The notes: a model not told the origin generated them from the letters alone. A stretch of DNA of 64,000 nt from Lithospermum erythrorhizon (GCA_019722365.1 JADFUC010000218.1:1-64000), one strand, 5' to 3'. Positions 1 to 11,617 are shown, counted from the stretch's first letter. Made by a program: numbers and translations.

Positions 1-1080
1 AGCTAATATCCATAAGCATATTCAATCGCTTGTTGTTCACGGTGTCCTTTTAAAGAAGAGTAGAGTAATGTTTCAATCAAAATCACCCGATATGGAAACG
101 TAAGTCAAACATGACATTCTTTTTCTACTCTTACAAGTGCAGTTAAAATAGTTTAGAATCCCAAATCCACCTTCAATGAGGATTTAAAACTCGTGTTTCT
201 TATAATGTACGCTTATCATTACAATAAAAGCTCGATAACTTTTTGTATCCCTGCCTTCTAGTTATTGCTATATTTTGGCTCATATTCATGATTGAATCAT
301 GTGACAAAGCTAGTGTTCTCGACACTGCAATAGTTAAGACATTACGGCTTTAATAAACAAATTATTTTGAGATAATGAGGTTTAATCAAATCTCTCTTCA
401 ATTCCTAAATCATTAACTCAACTCCATGTTCACTATCCGCATGCCATTTGAGAGCCGATTGCATAACTTTGCTTATTTGGTTACATACCATAAGCTTTTG
501 TTTCATCACAATTCACGAACCATGCTCATCATGTTAAAGAAACTAAATACCAATCACATGTCCTGAAATGTGATACACAACATCAAGATCATTTAATAGT
601 TTTCTCAATCGAAGTTATAAAAGAGATAAACTATTTATTTAAGGTTGCTTGGTAGCTACAGACAAGGACATATCGCCTTCATAGCATCATCACCTTCGAT
701 TGAATCAAAATTAATTATCCTTCAATCATATCATGTGACTTGAACCAAAGTTCGCGTAAATATATCAACATGATTGAGAATCAAGTCTTAAGTGTTCGTG
801 TATTTAAAGTTTTATCTCTATTAGCATACAACCTGGACAGAATGGCCGGGGACGCGTTGTAACACTTTGCTTCAACAAGCCGCCTCAATTCTTTCCCTTA
901 TCTTTATTTTATTTCACATTATAAAAGTCATGATTTGGTTGCCCAATGAATGGTGAATAAAATAGGTAAACTTAATATGCCAAATATAATAGGAAATATG
1001 CAACTTAAAAATAAAATATCAGAGTTCAAAAAATAATCCATACATATTTACAAAATAAATTAAAATATAATTCGTATTTC
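1..1080. other. AT-rich non-coding stretch
   Basis: I see no gene, RNA or recognisable transposon protein here. The sequence is AT-rich with scattered stops in all frames. It could be the flank of an old retroelement, but nothing in it proves that. Confidence 0.5.
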
Positions 1081-1120
1081 AAATCTCACAAAATGTGGCT
1101 AAGGTATTGAGAATTATACC

Positions 1121-1290
1121 GATTCAAAATGGCAACACCGCATACATTTTGAATCAAGTATAATAGAGTTATCAATCAATTATGTAAAGTAATATGCAAG
1201 GTAATAAAGTTTCATTATGCCCGTATTCAAACGGCAACACTGCATACATTTTGAATCCAGCACAATAGTAGGTTACCAACCAATTACGAA
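1121..1290. repeat. Imperfect tandem duplication, period about 103 bp
   Basis: Two segments (about 1121-1187 and 1224-1290) share the core GGCAACACYGCATACATTTT followed by a similar AATAG-rich tail. The offset is about 103 bp. An open frame (1217-1582) starts in the second copy, but it matches no family I know and is probably chance. Confidence 0.6.
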
Positions 1291-2439
1291 ACTACATAAC
1301 TCTTGTGTCACTAGCATACATACAGGATGCTACCCGACTTTGTATCTCCGACAAACTGGCTTAAGCATACCAATTAAACCGAATAGTCACTTGGAGGATC
1401 ATCCTGAAGCCCACAACGTTACGGGAATCACTCTTAAACATGATCCATTGTCATATCAAAGTAAAACTATAACACCCGGCCATCACAAGCAAGGTGCCCG
1501 TATAATGCAACCGATTTCACAACTTTTAAAATTGGCTCGAGACGTTAAGCTAATCTTAATTGGTGAGATTAATGTTATTTAACTTTATTTAACCATGCAT
1601 AGATAGCAATATTATTCATTAGAACATGCACAACATGAAAAATAAATAAATAACACACATTTAGGAGATATAGACATGACCCCTAGGGGACTCATTATTT
1701 CACTTCTAACAAGAAATGCTAACATGTCTCATTATAAAGCACTTTGTAGCCCAGCCTTATATTCTTCTGTACCTCCGAAACCTCGAGTCTCCTTAAATGC
1801 CGCCTTTGTGGAATGATATCTTCAATGCCACCACCAGCAAAGACATACTACTATTCTAGCCCACCCTTACATCACGCATGCAGAATGAATACAAGAATGA
1901 AAAGAAATACGACTCAAGAGGGTCAAGCATAACATTTCCTAAGACGTTGCATCGGAATAAATAAATCAAACTAGGTCATATCTAAATACCTCTTTCCCAT
2001 TCCATAATAATATATATGGGCAAATATTAAAACAAATAAATGCATTTAATGTCATATATATTAAATGAAATGAGATTAAATGAGTTCATAATCACTAATT
2101 AATTACCCATTATTTACAATTAATTATCAATTAATGTAAATTTTGAATTTGAATATATTCACAAGATGATTAACATACCACAATAATTATCAGTCACTAA
2201 ATCATGGAATACTACTTACAAGTAATTAACTCTAAAATTCAAAATTTAAAAGTCACTATGAAAATACTTTTCAAAAAATTATCAATTAATGAAAATAATT
2301 ATGAAAGGGAAATATAAATGAAATTTAATGTCATTTAAGATATATATTCAATCATCTAATGACAAAATTCTATGATTTTAACATTTAAAACCGTACCACA
2401 CTACCAATAATTTAAAAACCAAAATAATTACATAAAATA
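1291..2439. other. Non-coding, nothing recognised
   Basis: No supported gene. The stretch is AT-rich from about 1980 onward, with short A/T runs and no clear repeat structure. Confidence 0.45.
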
Positions 2440-2660
2440 CATTTAGATTTTCTAAAACGGAGATCTAACTTCAACGGGCCAAACGCACGCCTCCGCCACC
2501 ACGACACGCACCGCCGGGTGCCATAGTAATGCCGGTGAGCTACGCCTGTGTGACGCCCGTGTGGCCGAACGCAAATTCCCGCACCGACGAGCCCGGACGA
2601 TGTCCGCAGTTCGCGACCGATTTTGGTGGTAATTCATTTCGCCAGCTTTTCCAGACACTG
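2440..2660. other. GC-rich patch in AT-rich surroundings
   Basis: About 200 bp are markedly GC-rich, with many CG dinucleotides (for example 2490-2620), between AT-rich flanks. Short open frames on both strands here are a by-product of the GC content. It may be an LTR U3 or leader fragment. No protein family is recognisable. Confidence 0.4.
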
Positions 2661-3189
2661 CAACTTTTTAAAAATGATGGAGGCTCTAAAAATTCAAACA
2701 TTCTGGAATTCGATTTGAACATCAACAATATCATTATTGAACATGTCTATGGAATTTCATCAAAAACACTTCTAGTTTTTCGACAACCAAAACAACTAAA
2801 TTCAATGAATTTTTCGGAGTACTTAAAAAATTCAAAAAATTCTGAAACAATCTGGGATGAACCTCAAAGGGTCATGAACACACAGATTTAATTTCGTAAT
2901 TTTCTGAAATTTCTAACCCTCTTTGTAAAATCGAAAATGATTCTACCTCAAATTAAAAATGCAATTAATTCACTTTTTAAATACTTAATTCTTGAAACAC
3001 TAAATAAACATCAAATCATTAAAATCAATACATTGAAATGATGATTCCAGCCATATGAAATATATATAAAATGGGTTGATTTTTTTCATATTATATATTC
3101 ATCAATTGAATATATAAACTGCAGAAATAATCAAATTAACTAACAACTTTGTCAACACACACAATCAAATTAGATAAAATACATCAAAT
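2661..3189. other. AT-rich non-coding stretch
   Basis: No gene, RNA or clear repeat is visible. It joins the GC-rich patch to the LTR-like region on its right. Confidence 0.4.
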
Positions 3190-4085
3190 TTTAGTAGGCT
3201 CGAGGCCTGTTAGAATCTAGTATGAATTTCATTTGTGATAAAATACCACCATACATCCCGATCCTCAAAATGATATAATTAATCTAAAATCATATAATAC
3301 TTATATGAATACGAGTACTTACAAGAGATGCCAATGAAGTCTAATTTTAAATCTTCACGAAGCCTTCCTTTGAATTCCATCGTTGAGCACTTCAAATGTA
3401 GTACCTCTAGCGTCCACACCGTGAGAGGTTGAATCCTACATTTAAGGCCTCATAGAACATGGATTTAATCGATGAAACAAGAGAAGAATTTTAATTTTCC
3501 CTGATTATTTCGGCCATGCAGGGAGCGAGGAGGCTAGCTTTTGTTTTCATTTCATGAAACTTATGATGAAACCTAATAAGCTTAGCTTTATATAAAGTCA
3601 AAACCTAAAGCCCAACCAAATAGCTTAATGAAATGAATTGCTAAATTTAATTAAACCGCAGCACTAAACACTAACAAGTTGTTATTGCACCAACAGTTAC
3701 TAACAAGCCTGGTCTGACTATCGAATTAATTCAATTGACTAATTAATTAATTCGGTTCTCATCCAATTTATATTTTACATTTCAATGAAAATCCCATCGA
3801 GAATATTCAAGTGATTACAATCAACTCTCAATTTAGCAAATGTAGTTTAATTTCAAACATGAAATATAATTCAACGTCACCATATGTGCGAGACTTTTCA
3901 GGCCTTCGTATATTAGTAAGTCAGATAATAATAATAATTGACCAATTACTATTATTATAACGATTAATGAGTAAGATTCTAAGAATCGCTCATAACCCCT
4001 TAAATTATCATGAGAACCCACACTAGTAATATACAATTACTAAAGTGAACACTAAGTTCCAGTAATCATCATTTAACCAACCCGG
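3190..4085 (-). mobile_element. Probable decayed LTR / leader, minus strand
   Basis: Read on the minus strand, the segment has the texture of a plant LTR. An AT-rich upstream part is followed by a TATA-like box (3587-3596), then a leader rich in TC-rich and purine-rich blocks, then a GTAAGT splice-donor-like hexamer (plus strand ACTTAC at 3317-3322). No partner LTR, primer site or coding remnant is visible, so assignment to a retrotransposon is an inference from texture only. Confidence 0.3.
3587..3596 (-). promoter_or_regulatory. TATA-like box, minus strand
   Basis: TTTATATAAA is nearly palindromic and lies upstream of a leader-like segment when read on the minus strand. Its use is not shown. 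Confidence 0.25.
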
Positions 4086-4636
4086 TAAATGAATTGATAG
4101 ACAATCGGCCGCAACGGTATATTAAAAGGGAATCAATTTTCATCGATTTTCAACAGATACTATTCGTGGTATTTGTACTACTAAGTTTCGCAATTTTTAC
4201 TCCCTATTTCTATGGCGGCATTTTATGCCTAGGTTTCAGGAGCGATCACGAGGTTCCCGAGGAGCCAGCATGGGATGCCGCGGAATAAGATCGAGGCCAG
4301 ACGGGGCGTAAGTTAAGGTGAAGTCCTCACAGTCATTCCTATTATTTCCTCTGTTATGTTTTTAAAACTTTATGTTGTATATTGAGGGGTATATTTTAGA
4401 CTATGTTGTGTATTGTTTGGGTGTATATTCAAAGTTGATGTGTTTATGTCGATGATGATTGTGCGTTGCTAGTTCACCACGATGGACAAAAGGTATTATT
4501 AATGTCAAATGAAGTCATTTTATGTTGGTTATCCATCTATTGGTGACTCGTGTACGTATTGTTGATGATCTTAACCTCGTGGCGGCCGACTCGTGGGTCA
4601 TTACAAGTTATTCAATTGTCATTGACACCGCAATGT
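4086..4636. other. Unassigned stretch before the first Sirevirus remnant
   Basis: A 64-codon open frame (4094-4288) has no recognisable domain. The following T-rich stretch (about 4330-4600) has no coding signal. It may be a retroelement LTR edge, but no repeat partner is present in the window. Confidence 0.35.
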
Positions 4637-4930
4637 CACCGGTAAAAGCCGAGAATATTACTCCAAGTGCCAGATACGCTACGGAGGACGCTTAAGGGGC
4701 GACATCGATGGGTATACCAAGTGATGCCGGGTAATCGATGGTTTGACCGATGGAAGAGAGGCCGCGGATACCAAGTGTTACCGACATTGGTGCCGGTGAT
4801 GCTGATTCCGCCGTAAGAAAAGCGGCGTAACCAACCGCTGGGTCATGTGTTACCGACATCCTCGAATGTCAAGAAATGGAGATACAAGAGGATGCTGGTT
4901 AGAAAAGAAAAAGTCAAAGAAGAGTAGTAA
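4637..4930 (+). pseudogene. Diverged partial copy of the Sirevirus envelope-like ORF (N-terminal repeat part)
   Basis: This segment aligns by eye with about 6860-7180. Both contain, in the same order, a CATTGACACC start, an ATTACTCCAAGTG / TTACTCCAAGTG block, a GATGGGTATACC / GATGGATGTACC block, GACCGATGGAAGAGAGG, and a final AAGAAAAAGTCAAAGAAGAG. In the intact part this encodes the PSV-x-DT repeats and the start of the lysine-rich tract. Here the reading frame is broken and the conserved C-terminal domain found at 7640-8216 is absent, so it is a truncated copy. Confidence 0.6.
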
Positions 4931-5019
4931 AATAGGCGAAAAGAAACCGTGAACTAAAAAGTCAAAGAAAAATTCAAAGAAGAGGAGTAGAATTGTGGGG
5001 CCTCGACTTAGTCATCAGA

Positions 5020-5208
5020 TAGAGTAAAATAGAGCGTAGAATAATGGAAAGCATTCGTATAAGTTCTTATTTGTAATTCTCATCATCTAGTGGAATCCTT
5101 CACTAGGCTACCGCCTCAAGACCTAGGTGTTATATTGGCGCCGCACTGGGTTACTGATTATTGTGTTTTTACATTCAAGATTGTTGTTGATTATTTATTT
5201 CGAGGTAG
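5020..5208 (+). repeat. Direct repeat, copy 1 (partner 8632-8818)
   Basis: About 190 bp match 8632-8818 in order: the GGCGTAGAA / AGCGTAGAA block, GCATTCGTATAA, CTTATTTRTAATTCTCAT, TAGTGGAATCCTT, then a TTATTTA-TTCGAGGT end. The two copies sit downstream of two copies of the envelope-like ORF, so they are probably the 3' non-coding or LTR part of one Sirevirus family. No primer site follows this copy. Confidence 0.6.
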
Positions 5209-5269
5209 GATCACCATACATAAGCATTAACAAATAAGGCCGAAATCGTCACCATACCGTGGAATTTTT

Positions 5270-5700
5270 TGTGATGCTAATTGGGTTGCAAATGTAGAAG
5301 ATAGAAAGAACACATCCGGTGGATGCTTCTTTGTGGTAAACAACCTTGTGTCATGTTTCAAGAAGAAGCAAAATTCACTCACTATCTATAGTCGTATGTT
5401 GAATATATAACGCTTGCTACCGTAAACAACTCGCGGGATTGCGAGATGCTCAAGAATACAATAATATCGCAAGGTACGATACTCTATTCGACAACATGAG
5501 TTCCATTAACATATTCAAGAATTCAATGCAACAATGCCAGACAAAGCATATTGATATAAGACATCACAACATTAGGGAATCCTATTGAATATAAAGAATT
5601 CACTCGAACATGTATGTATCGGAGCAAGCAGCCACGATATATTTACTAAAGCCTAAGATGCAGCTCAATTTGGAATCCTTTAGATCCTCTCTGAATTATG
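5270..5700 (+). pseudogene. Ty1/copia RNase H fragment (Sirevirus-type pol end)
   Basis: In one frame the start reads DANWVANVEDRKNTSGGC, the classic copia RNase H opening (D-A-[ND]-W ... R-[KR]-S/T-T-S-G). A second block near 5490-5570 reads MSSINIFKNS and then QTKHIDIRHH, the family's S-A-I-x-I-x-x-N-P and RTKHIDIR-H motifs. A last block near 5620-5680 resembles the DIFTKA region. Several frameshifts and stops separate the blocks, so it is dead. RNase H is the last pol domain of copia elements, and an envelope-like ORF downstream of it is typical of Sireviruses, which fits the neighbour at 6483. Confidence 0.75.
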
Positions 5701-6482
5701 TGTTATTGACAAATAGCAATCCGTAGAATGGCTTATAGCACTAAGGATGGTTGATATTGTTACCCGCTGCTACAATCGTGGGAAGGAGAACACGCTCGTA
5801 AGATTTGTGAAAAAGCTATTAGAGCCGCTGTACGTATTCCTGATGTTTTACTTCGTGAACCAATTTTATGAAATTTCAAAGAAGAGGTTAACCCCGAGTT
5901 AAAGTCAACTCGGTTCATTAATTATGGTACGATGGTGTCCTAACCATCCACCTTCCTTATTTGTGTTAACTTACCATATAAATACCAAATACTAAAAAAC
6001 CGCCCGTAACTCCTACAAAATTCACTTGCTTTATTTCTCAAACACAAACCCTTACTCCCAAATCATTTCCAAATACTTTCCTCTCGTCCAACATCAGCCC
6101 TAAATTGGACAATGGTGAGAACACGAGAGATGTTACTGTAAAACCAAAGGGATGAAGAAGGGAGGGTAATCGAGTGATAACGCATGAGTGTTGAACCACT
6201 CAGCGCGAGTCAAGACCGAATGCTGAAAGGACGAAAAGTTTAAGACGAAAGGAAAAGAGTTGAAAGCCCCTTATTTCAACGGCTAGTGGGATGAGAATCG
6301 TGTTTAACTTACCTCTATTAATAGCATTCCTCCTCTCGACACCACTCCATGAAGCCGCACAATCACAACCCTAATTCACAACTTCCATCTACCATGGGTT
6401 GATTACACCAATGTCCGAGACCTCGATAACCCTAAACCTAGGAATTTGAGCAGCGAAGATGATGATATTGGAAGGGGATGGG
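5701..6482 (+). other. Spacer between pol remnant and envelope-like ORF
   Basis: No open coding sequence longer than a few dozen codons. A 5' leader-like C/T/A-rich stretch (about 5985-6110) precedes the envelope-like ORF. This could hold its splice acceptor, but I cannot define it. Confidence 0.4.
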
Positions 6483-8216
6483 TCTCATGATGAAATTCCC
6501 ACCATGTAAGATGATATTAGAGAAACAATTGCTCGAATTGTTGAAGGAAGAGTTGGTAACTCTTCGTTTGATGATGCTGCAGATCTGTTAGAGCACATTG
6601 TTGTTCCAAGTGTTGCTGACTCATTGGGTAAGACTGTTGAGCCCTCTATTAATTCTGTCAATATTTGTGATGCGGTTAGTGGTGTTGATAACCCTGAAGG
6701 AGGAAGTGTGAATGTGTCAAGTGCTGATGACACTGTGACTGATGTTGGTAAACAACCAAGTGTTGAGAACTTGGGTGAGGCTATTGATCCAAGTGTCAAG
6801 GACACTGTGGATGCATTGAAGGAGAGTGTTCTCATAGGGGGAGATGAAGTTAGACCAACTGTCATTGACACCGGCAATGTCACCGAGTAAGTGGAGAATG
6901 TTACTCCAAGTGTCAGGGACACTGCTATGGAGGATGCTAAGGGTATGACATTGATGGATGTACCAAGTGCTGCTGGCACTGATGGTTTGACTGATGGAAG
7001 AGAGGATGTGACACCAAGTGTTGCTGACACTGGTGCTGGTGATGTTGATCTGCCAGAACAAGGGGAGAACCAACTGTTGGTGAAGGTGTTGCTGACACCC
7101 TGAATGCTGAAGAAATGAAGATTCCTGAGGATGCTGGTCAGGAAAAGAAAAAGTCAAAGAAGAGAAAGCACAAGAAAGGTGTTGATGATGGTGAAGCTTC
7201 TGAGCCTAAGAAGAAGCTGAGCAAGGAAGAACGTGCTGCCAAGAGAGCCAGGAGGGTAGAGCGAAAAGCATGAAAAGCTGTGGGGACTAAGATTGCAGCT
7301 CATGATGTGGTGGCTGAATAACAAACTACCGAGGACCAAATGGCTTCCTAAGAATGATCAACCAACTATCTCTAACGAATGGCTTCCTGAAAATGATCAA
7401 CCAGTAGGTGCTGCTGAAGAAAATACTCAAGGGTTAGATGATGAGGATATTACAGCTATAACAATCAAGAGGAGAAAGGTCAAGGGCAAGCTGAAGACCA
7501 ATGAGAACAAATCTAGAGTTGGGAACAAGACGGTATCCAAGAATGTTGCAGTTGTCTCCATTGAAAATGTGGCTCTAAATTCTGCAGAGGAGGTGGCTAA
7601 GTGTAAATTTTTTAGCCAGTCGAAGGATTGCTGCTAAAAGGATGCTATCAAAGAATACCAAGAAGAATGCTGACATTATGAGCATTCTAGAAGAGGCAGG
7701 AGTCATGCCAACTGTCGAAATAGTTGGTCCTTACTATCCACAGCTGGTGAGACAGTTCATTTGCAACATGACAGAGGACATTGACGACCTTGTGAGTTCT
7801 AACTTTCAGAAGGTAACCTTTCGTAATTTTACCTTTGACTTCTCATCTACCTTATTAATGCATACTTTGCTAGAGCCAATGGTGGTGATATTCTCTATAA
7901 CCTACAATTTTCTGAGGTCGTCAAAGTGTTGACTAGGGTTGTTGTGAACACTTGGCCTGCCAAAGGGCAAATCCCCTCTTCCCGACTAAGCATCAAGTAT
8001 ATTGTACTCCACAAAGTTAATGTGGTAAACTGGGTTCCTATTGCGCATACCACTAGTGTCTCGGAGACTATGGCCAGGGTTCTGTATATGATAGGCACAG
8101 GGGCCTCGTTTAACTTGGGACAGTTTATTTTTTATCAAGTGGTGCAATATGCTCAGTCGCATGTTGTCCTCAAGCCAATTGCCTATCCTAGTCTTGTGTC
8201 CTCAAGCCGATATTAA
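6483..8216 (+). pseudogene. Sirevirus-type envelope-like / putative plant transposon protein, broken
   Basis: The N-terminal part (about 6506-7103, one frame) is acidic and repeats a P-S-V-x-D-[TS] motif about six times. It is interrupted by an in-frame TAA at 6888-6890. A basic, lysine-rich tract follows in another frame (about 7085-7270, with KKKSKKRKHKKG). Then come 7293-7637 and 7642-8216, where the conserved C-terminal domain has YYPQLVRQF, NTWPAKGQIP, LSIKYIVLHK, NWVPIAHT and YMIGTGASFNLG. That last region resembles the domain usually annotated as putative plant transposon protein or envelope-like protein downstream of Sirevirus pol. At least four frameshifts (near 7090, 7290, 7635, 7900) break it. 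Function in the family is not established. The call rests on motif similarity and position after RNase H. Confidence 0.65.
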
Positions 8217-8631
8217 AAAGGAAGTTGTTGGTCAATAAGTTAGAAGATTTACACGTCTTGTTCAAGAAGAAAAGAATCGAAGCATTAAAGATTTGCAAGA
8301 TGGAAACTATTGTTTATGGTAGTTATTACCATAAACTTGGATATTAATACACAAGCATAATAGAGACGATATGCGAGACCTAATCGACTACGAAATACAC
8401 ACTTATATTGTTCCTCATTGTTCTAAGGAAAAGCAGTTTAAGTTTATTCTTGTGTTTATAGGATGAATATCTGGAGTTACTCTATAAAACACCTTTAAAT
8501 TGTACAATTGTTGCTAACACTATATTCTGGCCGGTCTTGCTATTATTATTTACTGACATAATGTCTCAGCGTCTTGCAGGGAGAGTATTGTGACATGAAG
8601 GATAGGTGTCTAGAAGTCAGGGGGTTCAGGA
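8217..8631 (+). other. 3' non-coding part of the Sirevirus remnant
   Basis: No coding frame. It lies between the end of the envelope-like domain and the repeat at 8632. A short purine-rich piece near 8575-8590 could be a worn polypurine tract. Confidence 0.35.
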
Positions 8632-8818
8632 TAGGAGTAGAATAGGGCGTAGAAGAATGGAGAGCATTCGTATAATTCCTTATTTATAATTCTCATATCA
8701 TAGTGGAATCCTTTAATGAGCAAGGCGCCGGGAGCGCAAATCTTCTGATGACACCAAAAGCTGGATTACTAGATGTGTTTATACTTTCAGTATTGTTGTT
8801 ATTATTTAGTTCGAGGTC
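8632..8818 (+). repeat. Direct repeat, copy 2 (partner 5020-5208)
   Basis: Second copy of the repeat described at 5020. It ends in the TTATTTAGTTCGAGGT motif and is followed by unrelated sequence. Confidence 0.6.
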
Positions 8819-9243
8819 GAATTATTCGTAGTATTACTACTCAGTTGTCTTGTTAGTAATTCAATGAAGCAGATTAACCTTTTCAATGGTGGTTTTGGAT
8901 CATTGCGAATATGAATGATCGAAATGAGATAAGTATTCAACAAAAATGATCAGAGTAAATTATTTATCAATTTAGCCTAGTTTGTAAGACGGTAAACCAT
9001 GTCAATAAAATGAGGAAGCAATGTTGTTACGTATTAATAGATGAGATTATTATTTTATTGTTTCATGATGCAAATCTATTGTTTCTTCAATGTGAGATTA
9101 GTACTCTTGTTTCTACAATCAGTACTAATGTACTATGTGAGCTTATTACTATGTTGTTTCATGCGGCAAATTTTTGCTAAGGACCATTTTAACAATCGAC
9201 TGTGAATTCAAAAATCACGATTAGGGGAGGGGGGGACCTTACC
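8819..9243. other. AT-rich spacer
   Basis: No gene recognised. It includes a short G run (about 9224-9235) just before the tandem duplication at 9244. Confidence 0.4.
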
Positions 9244-9404
9244 GGCTAAATTAGATTATCAAAGGATTTGCCGAGTAAATTAGTTTCGTATATTTTAATA
9301 TCCAAATCCTAAACAATTCTTCGATTAAATTAGATTCTCAAAGCATTTGCAGAGTAAATTAGTTTAGTATATTTAAAAAAATATCCAAATCCTAAACATT
9401 TCTT
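9244..9404. repeat. Tandem duplication, 79-bp unit x2
   Basis: Units at about 9244-9322 and 9323-9404 share CTAAATTAGATT / TTAAATTAGATT, GAGTAAATTAGTTT and ATATCCAAATCCTAAACA in the same order. No coding potential. Confidence 0.7.
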
Positions 9405-9744
9405 TATGCATGTGCAACAAAAGTTATTTAATCCTCCTTCACATTCTAGGTATCTACTTTCGTCAATTGAAGAGTACTTGAGCAACCTTGACCTCTCACA
9501 GTTCTACGTATGTAGGAATTTCCAAATTATAAGACGAGCTTTTAGCATAAATTCCAAAATTAATTCCATTTTAGTTCTAATTTGTGAAGGAAAAATAGAA
9601 TGGTCTGAGATGAATCCTCATAAAACTTTATGCAAAAATAAAAGAGACATACAAATTAGAATTGAGGGAGTATATTACATTCTTAGTTTTAATTCTATAT
9701 AATTATTAGAAATTTAGGCTAGCCCAAATAAAGCTACAATCATT
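9405..9744. other. AT-rich spacer with an unsupported 98-codon frame
   Basis: The open frame 9406-9702 has no recognisable domain and an AT-driven composition. The TTGAGGGAGTATA near 9662-9675 resembles one end of a Stowaway-type MITE, but I see no matching left end. Confidence 0.35.
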
Positions 9745-10311
9745 TAATTTTAGCGTCTTTCTTTGCTAGAAACAGCGCCCACCCCTCCCGAAAAGACGCT
9801 AAAAACTCGAAAAACCTAACATTATTTCATCACAATGCTTCTTCCCTCTCATTCGTACTACCGCATTGTCAGCTTGTCGACTTCCGCACGCCCGCCTCTT
9901 ATACCGCGCGCCCTTAAAACGTTTCCCCATACCGCCAACGCGCACCTGCCACGACTACGCGCGCTTCGCGCGGTCCATCCGACCCGCATGTGATCCGTCA
10001 GCCACGCTTGCGCCAGCGGCCCACTGCTTGCGCTCCCCGACCTCGTACTAAGGTTGTAGAATTGTACAAAATGGGGGGGCTGCGAAAAAGGAGGGTCGTG
10101 AGGGGAAGTGTGGTCTTGTGTGAGTGGAGGCCGGTGGGGGGCGGCGGAGCCAGGCCATGGGGAGGAGGGAGAAGGTGGCGATGAGGTGAATGGTTGGTGG
10201 TGGATTTATGTTTGATGGTGGTGGTGGTTAGGGTTTTGAAATGAAGAACATAAGAAATGGTACTAGTTTTTTTAGGGGCAGTTTAGTCTTTTCACACTGA
10301 AGGGTGCTTTT
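9745..10311. mobile_element. Possible left part of an older DNA element flanking the copia insertion
   Basis: The left edge (9745-9770) reads TTAATTTTAGCGTC then TTTCTTTGCTAGAA. The reverse complement of 17625-17660, just right of the copia 3' LTR, reads TTAATTTTTAGCACC ... TTTCTTTGCTAGAA. These inverted ends bracket a copia element, which suggests an older element of about 0.6 kb into which copia inserted very near its right end. The interior is GC-rich: C-rich at about 9770-10050 and G-rich at 10070-10220. No coding domain is seen, and the two short open frames here (9866-10184) look like composition artefacts. No target duplication was found. Confidence 0.4.
9748..9804. repeat. Perfect 13-bp inverted repeat (hairpin)
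   Basis: TTTTAGCGTCTTT at 9748-9760 is the exact reverse complement of AAAGACGCTAAAA at 9792-9804, with a 31-base loop. It lies at the proposed left end of the older element and could be a sub-terminal structure of it. Confidence 0.75.
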
Positions 10312-11601
10312 TGTTGATCGAAAGAACTTTGAACTCTTTGTTTTGATGATAACAAATTACTAATACTAATGAGCTTTTTGAGTTGACTTATTTCGGTCGT
10401 CGACCGTTTGAAGTTACCCATTGAAGACACAGGCTACCGAAGATTAGTCTTAGCAGAGTTAGGATCTTTTGTAATTCTATCATCTATTTTGAGAATAATT
10501 AAGAGTGCTTGCCTTTAAAGACGTTTTTACAAATTACACATTTTAGTAAAATTGAAGTTAATTGTCGAATTGGTCGGGATTTCATATTTGAGTTTGATTA
10601 GCGCTTAAAACTATTGTAAGTTCGAGTGATATGACTTTATGTTATCAAAATATTGATTTTAAAATAGGGTTAATTGAAAATCAAACCCAAAAACGAAATC
10701 TTATTTTTTGGCTGAAATCAGCCATTAGGACTTCAGTCGAGACTTGGAGCATGTCCCGATCAAAATGTGGAAGTCCTCGTGTTTCTTGGACGTGGCTTAT
10801 TAGGACTTGATAGAACTAGCTGAGAGTCATTCTGAGTTTGACTAGCCGTTAGGATTGGTCGGGACTTGATCGGGACATGGTAAAGTCCCGATCCAAGTCC
10901 TGATCAGTCAATTTTCAAAACTTATAAAAGCCAATTCAAAGCTACTTTTAACCTAACTTTCACCAACTTTTTTTCACGATTATTTAACATCATTTTGAAA
11001 ACTTTCAAAAGCAAAACGAGTGACTCTTAGATTATTCCAAGAATTAGATTGATAGGATTTGATAATGCATTGATTCAATTATATAGATTTTTGTTTATTG
11101 TTGTTTATTGAAATTCTGGGTAGTATCTTAGGTTCTTAAGAGTATTGAAATCCTAAACCGGGGCTTTGGGTTTCTAGCATAGGGTTGCTAGAAGTTTTCG
11201 ACCATTTGTAATTGGAGTTGCTTCCTTGTACAAACTCATAGATTGTTCCATTTTCATAGTGGTAATTGTTCCCAAAATCTTGAGGTTGAAAAGCCGAAAG
11301 TCGAGCACTTAGGGAAACCGAGGCTCATTAAAATTGTTGAGTTATTTCTTTTCCTTGACTTTCATTTCATTTACTTTATATTGTTATTTAATTATTTCTC
11401 ATATTATTTTTTCCGCTTTATTCTATATAAATAATTATTCTAATTTATTTTCTTTTAATTGTGTGGCATAGTATTATAATTAATTAGTTGCAATTTAAAT
11501 TTGATAAAATTTGTAATTCAATCTTAAAATTAGAAAAATCCAAAAATATAGTATAATCCTTATTCATCCCCTCCCCCCCTCTAAGGATAGTAATTAGTTC
11601 A
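10312..11601 (+). repeat. Copia 5' LTR
   Basis: Matches 16343-17620 along its whole length with scattered differences. The U3 region (10720-10910) has repeated GGGACTTGA / AGTCCCGAT motifs in both orientations. The U5 part (11280-11335) contains the AAAGTCGAGCACTTAGGGAA block shared with other copia LTRs in this window. It ends at CA, four bases before the primer site. Confidence 0.85.
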
Positions 11602-11605
11602 AAAT

Positions 11606-11617
11606 TGATATCAGAGC
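11606..11617 (+). promoter_or_regulatory. Primer binding site, initiator-Met-like
   Basis: TGATATCAGAGC differs at one position from TGGTATCAGAGC, the usual plant copia primer site complementary to the 3' end of initiator methionine tRNA. Confidence 0.8.

Noticed and set aside
1217..1582. 121-codon plus-strand frame
   Set aside because: No recognisable domain, starts inside a tandem duplication, and composition looks non-coding.
6485..7030. 181-codon minus-strand open frame
   Set aside because: It is the antisense shadow of the PSV-x-DT repeat tract. Its S/T/L-rich text mirrors the repeats, and no minus-strand domain is visible.
9866..10184. Arg/Pro-rich and Gly-rich frames as a host gene
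   Set aside because: They follow local GC skew (C-rich then G-rich) and have no domain. Better explained as an element interior.
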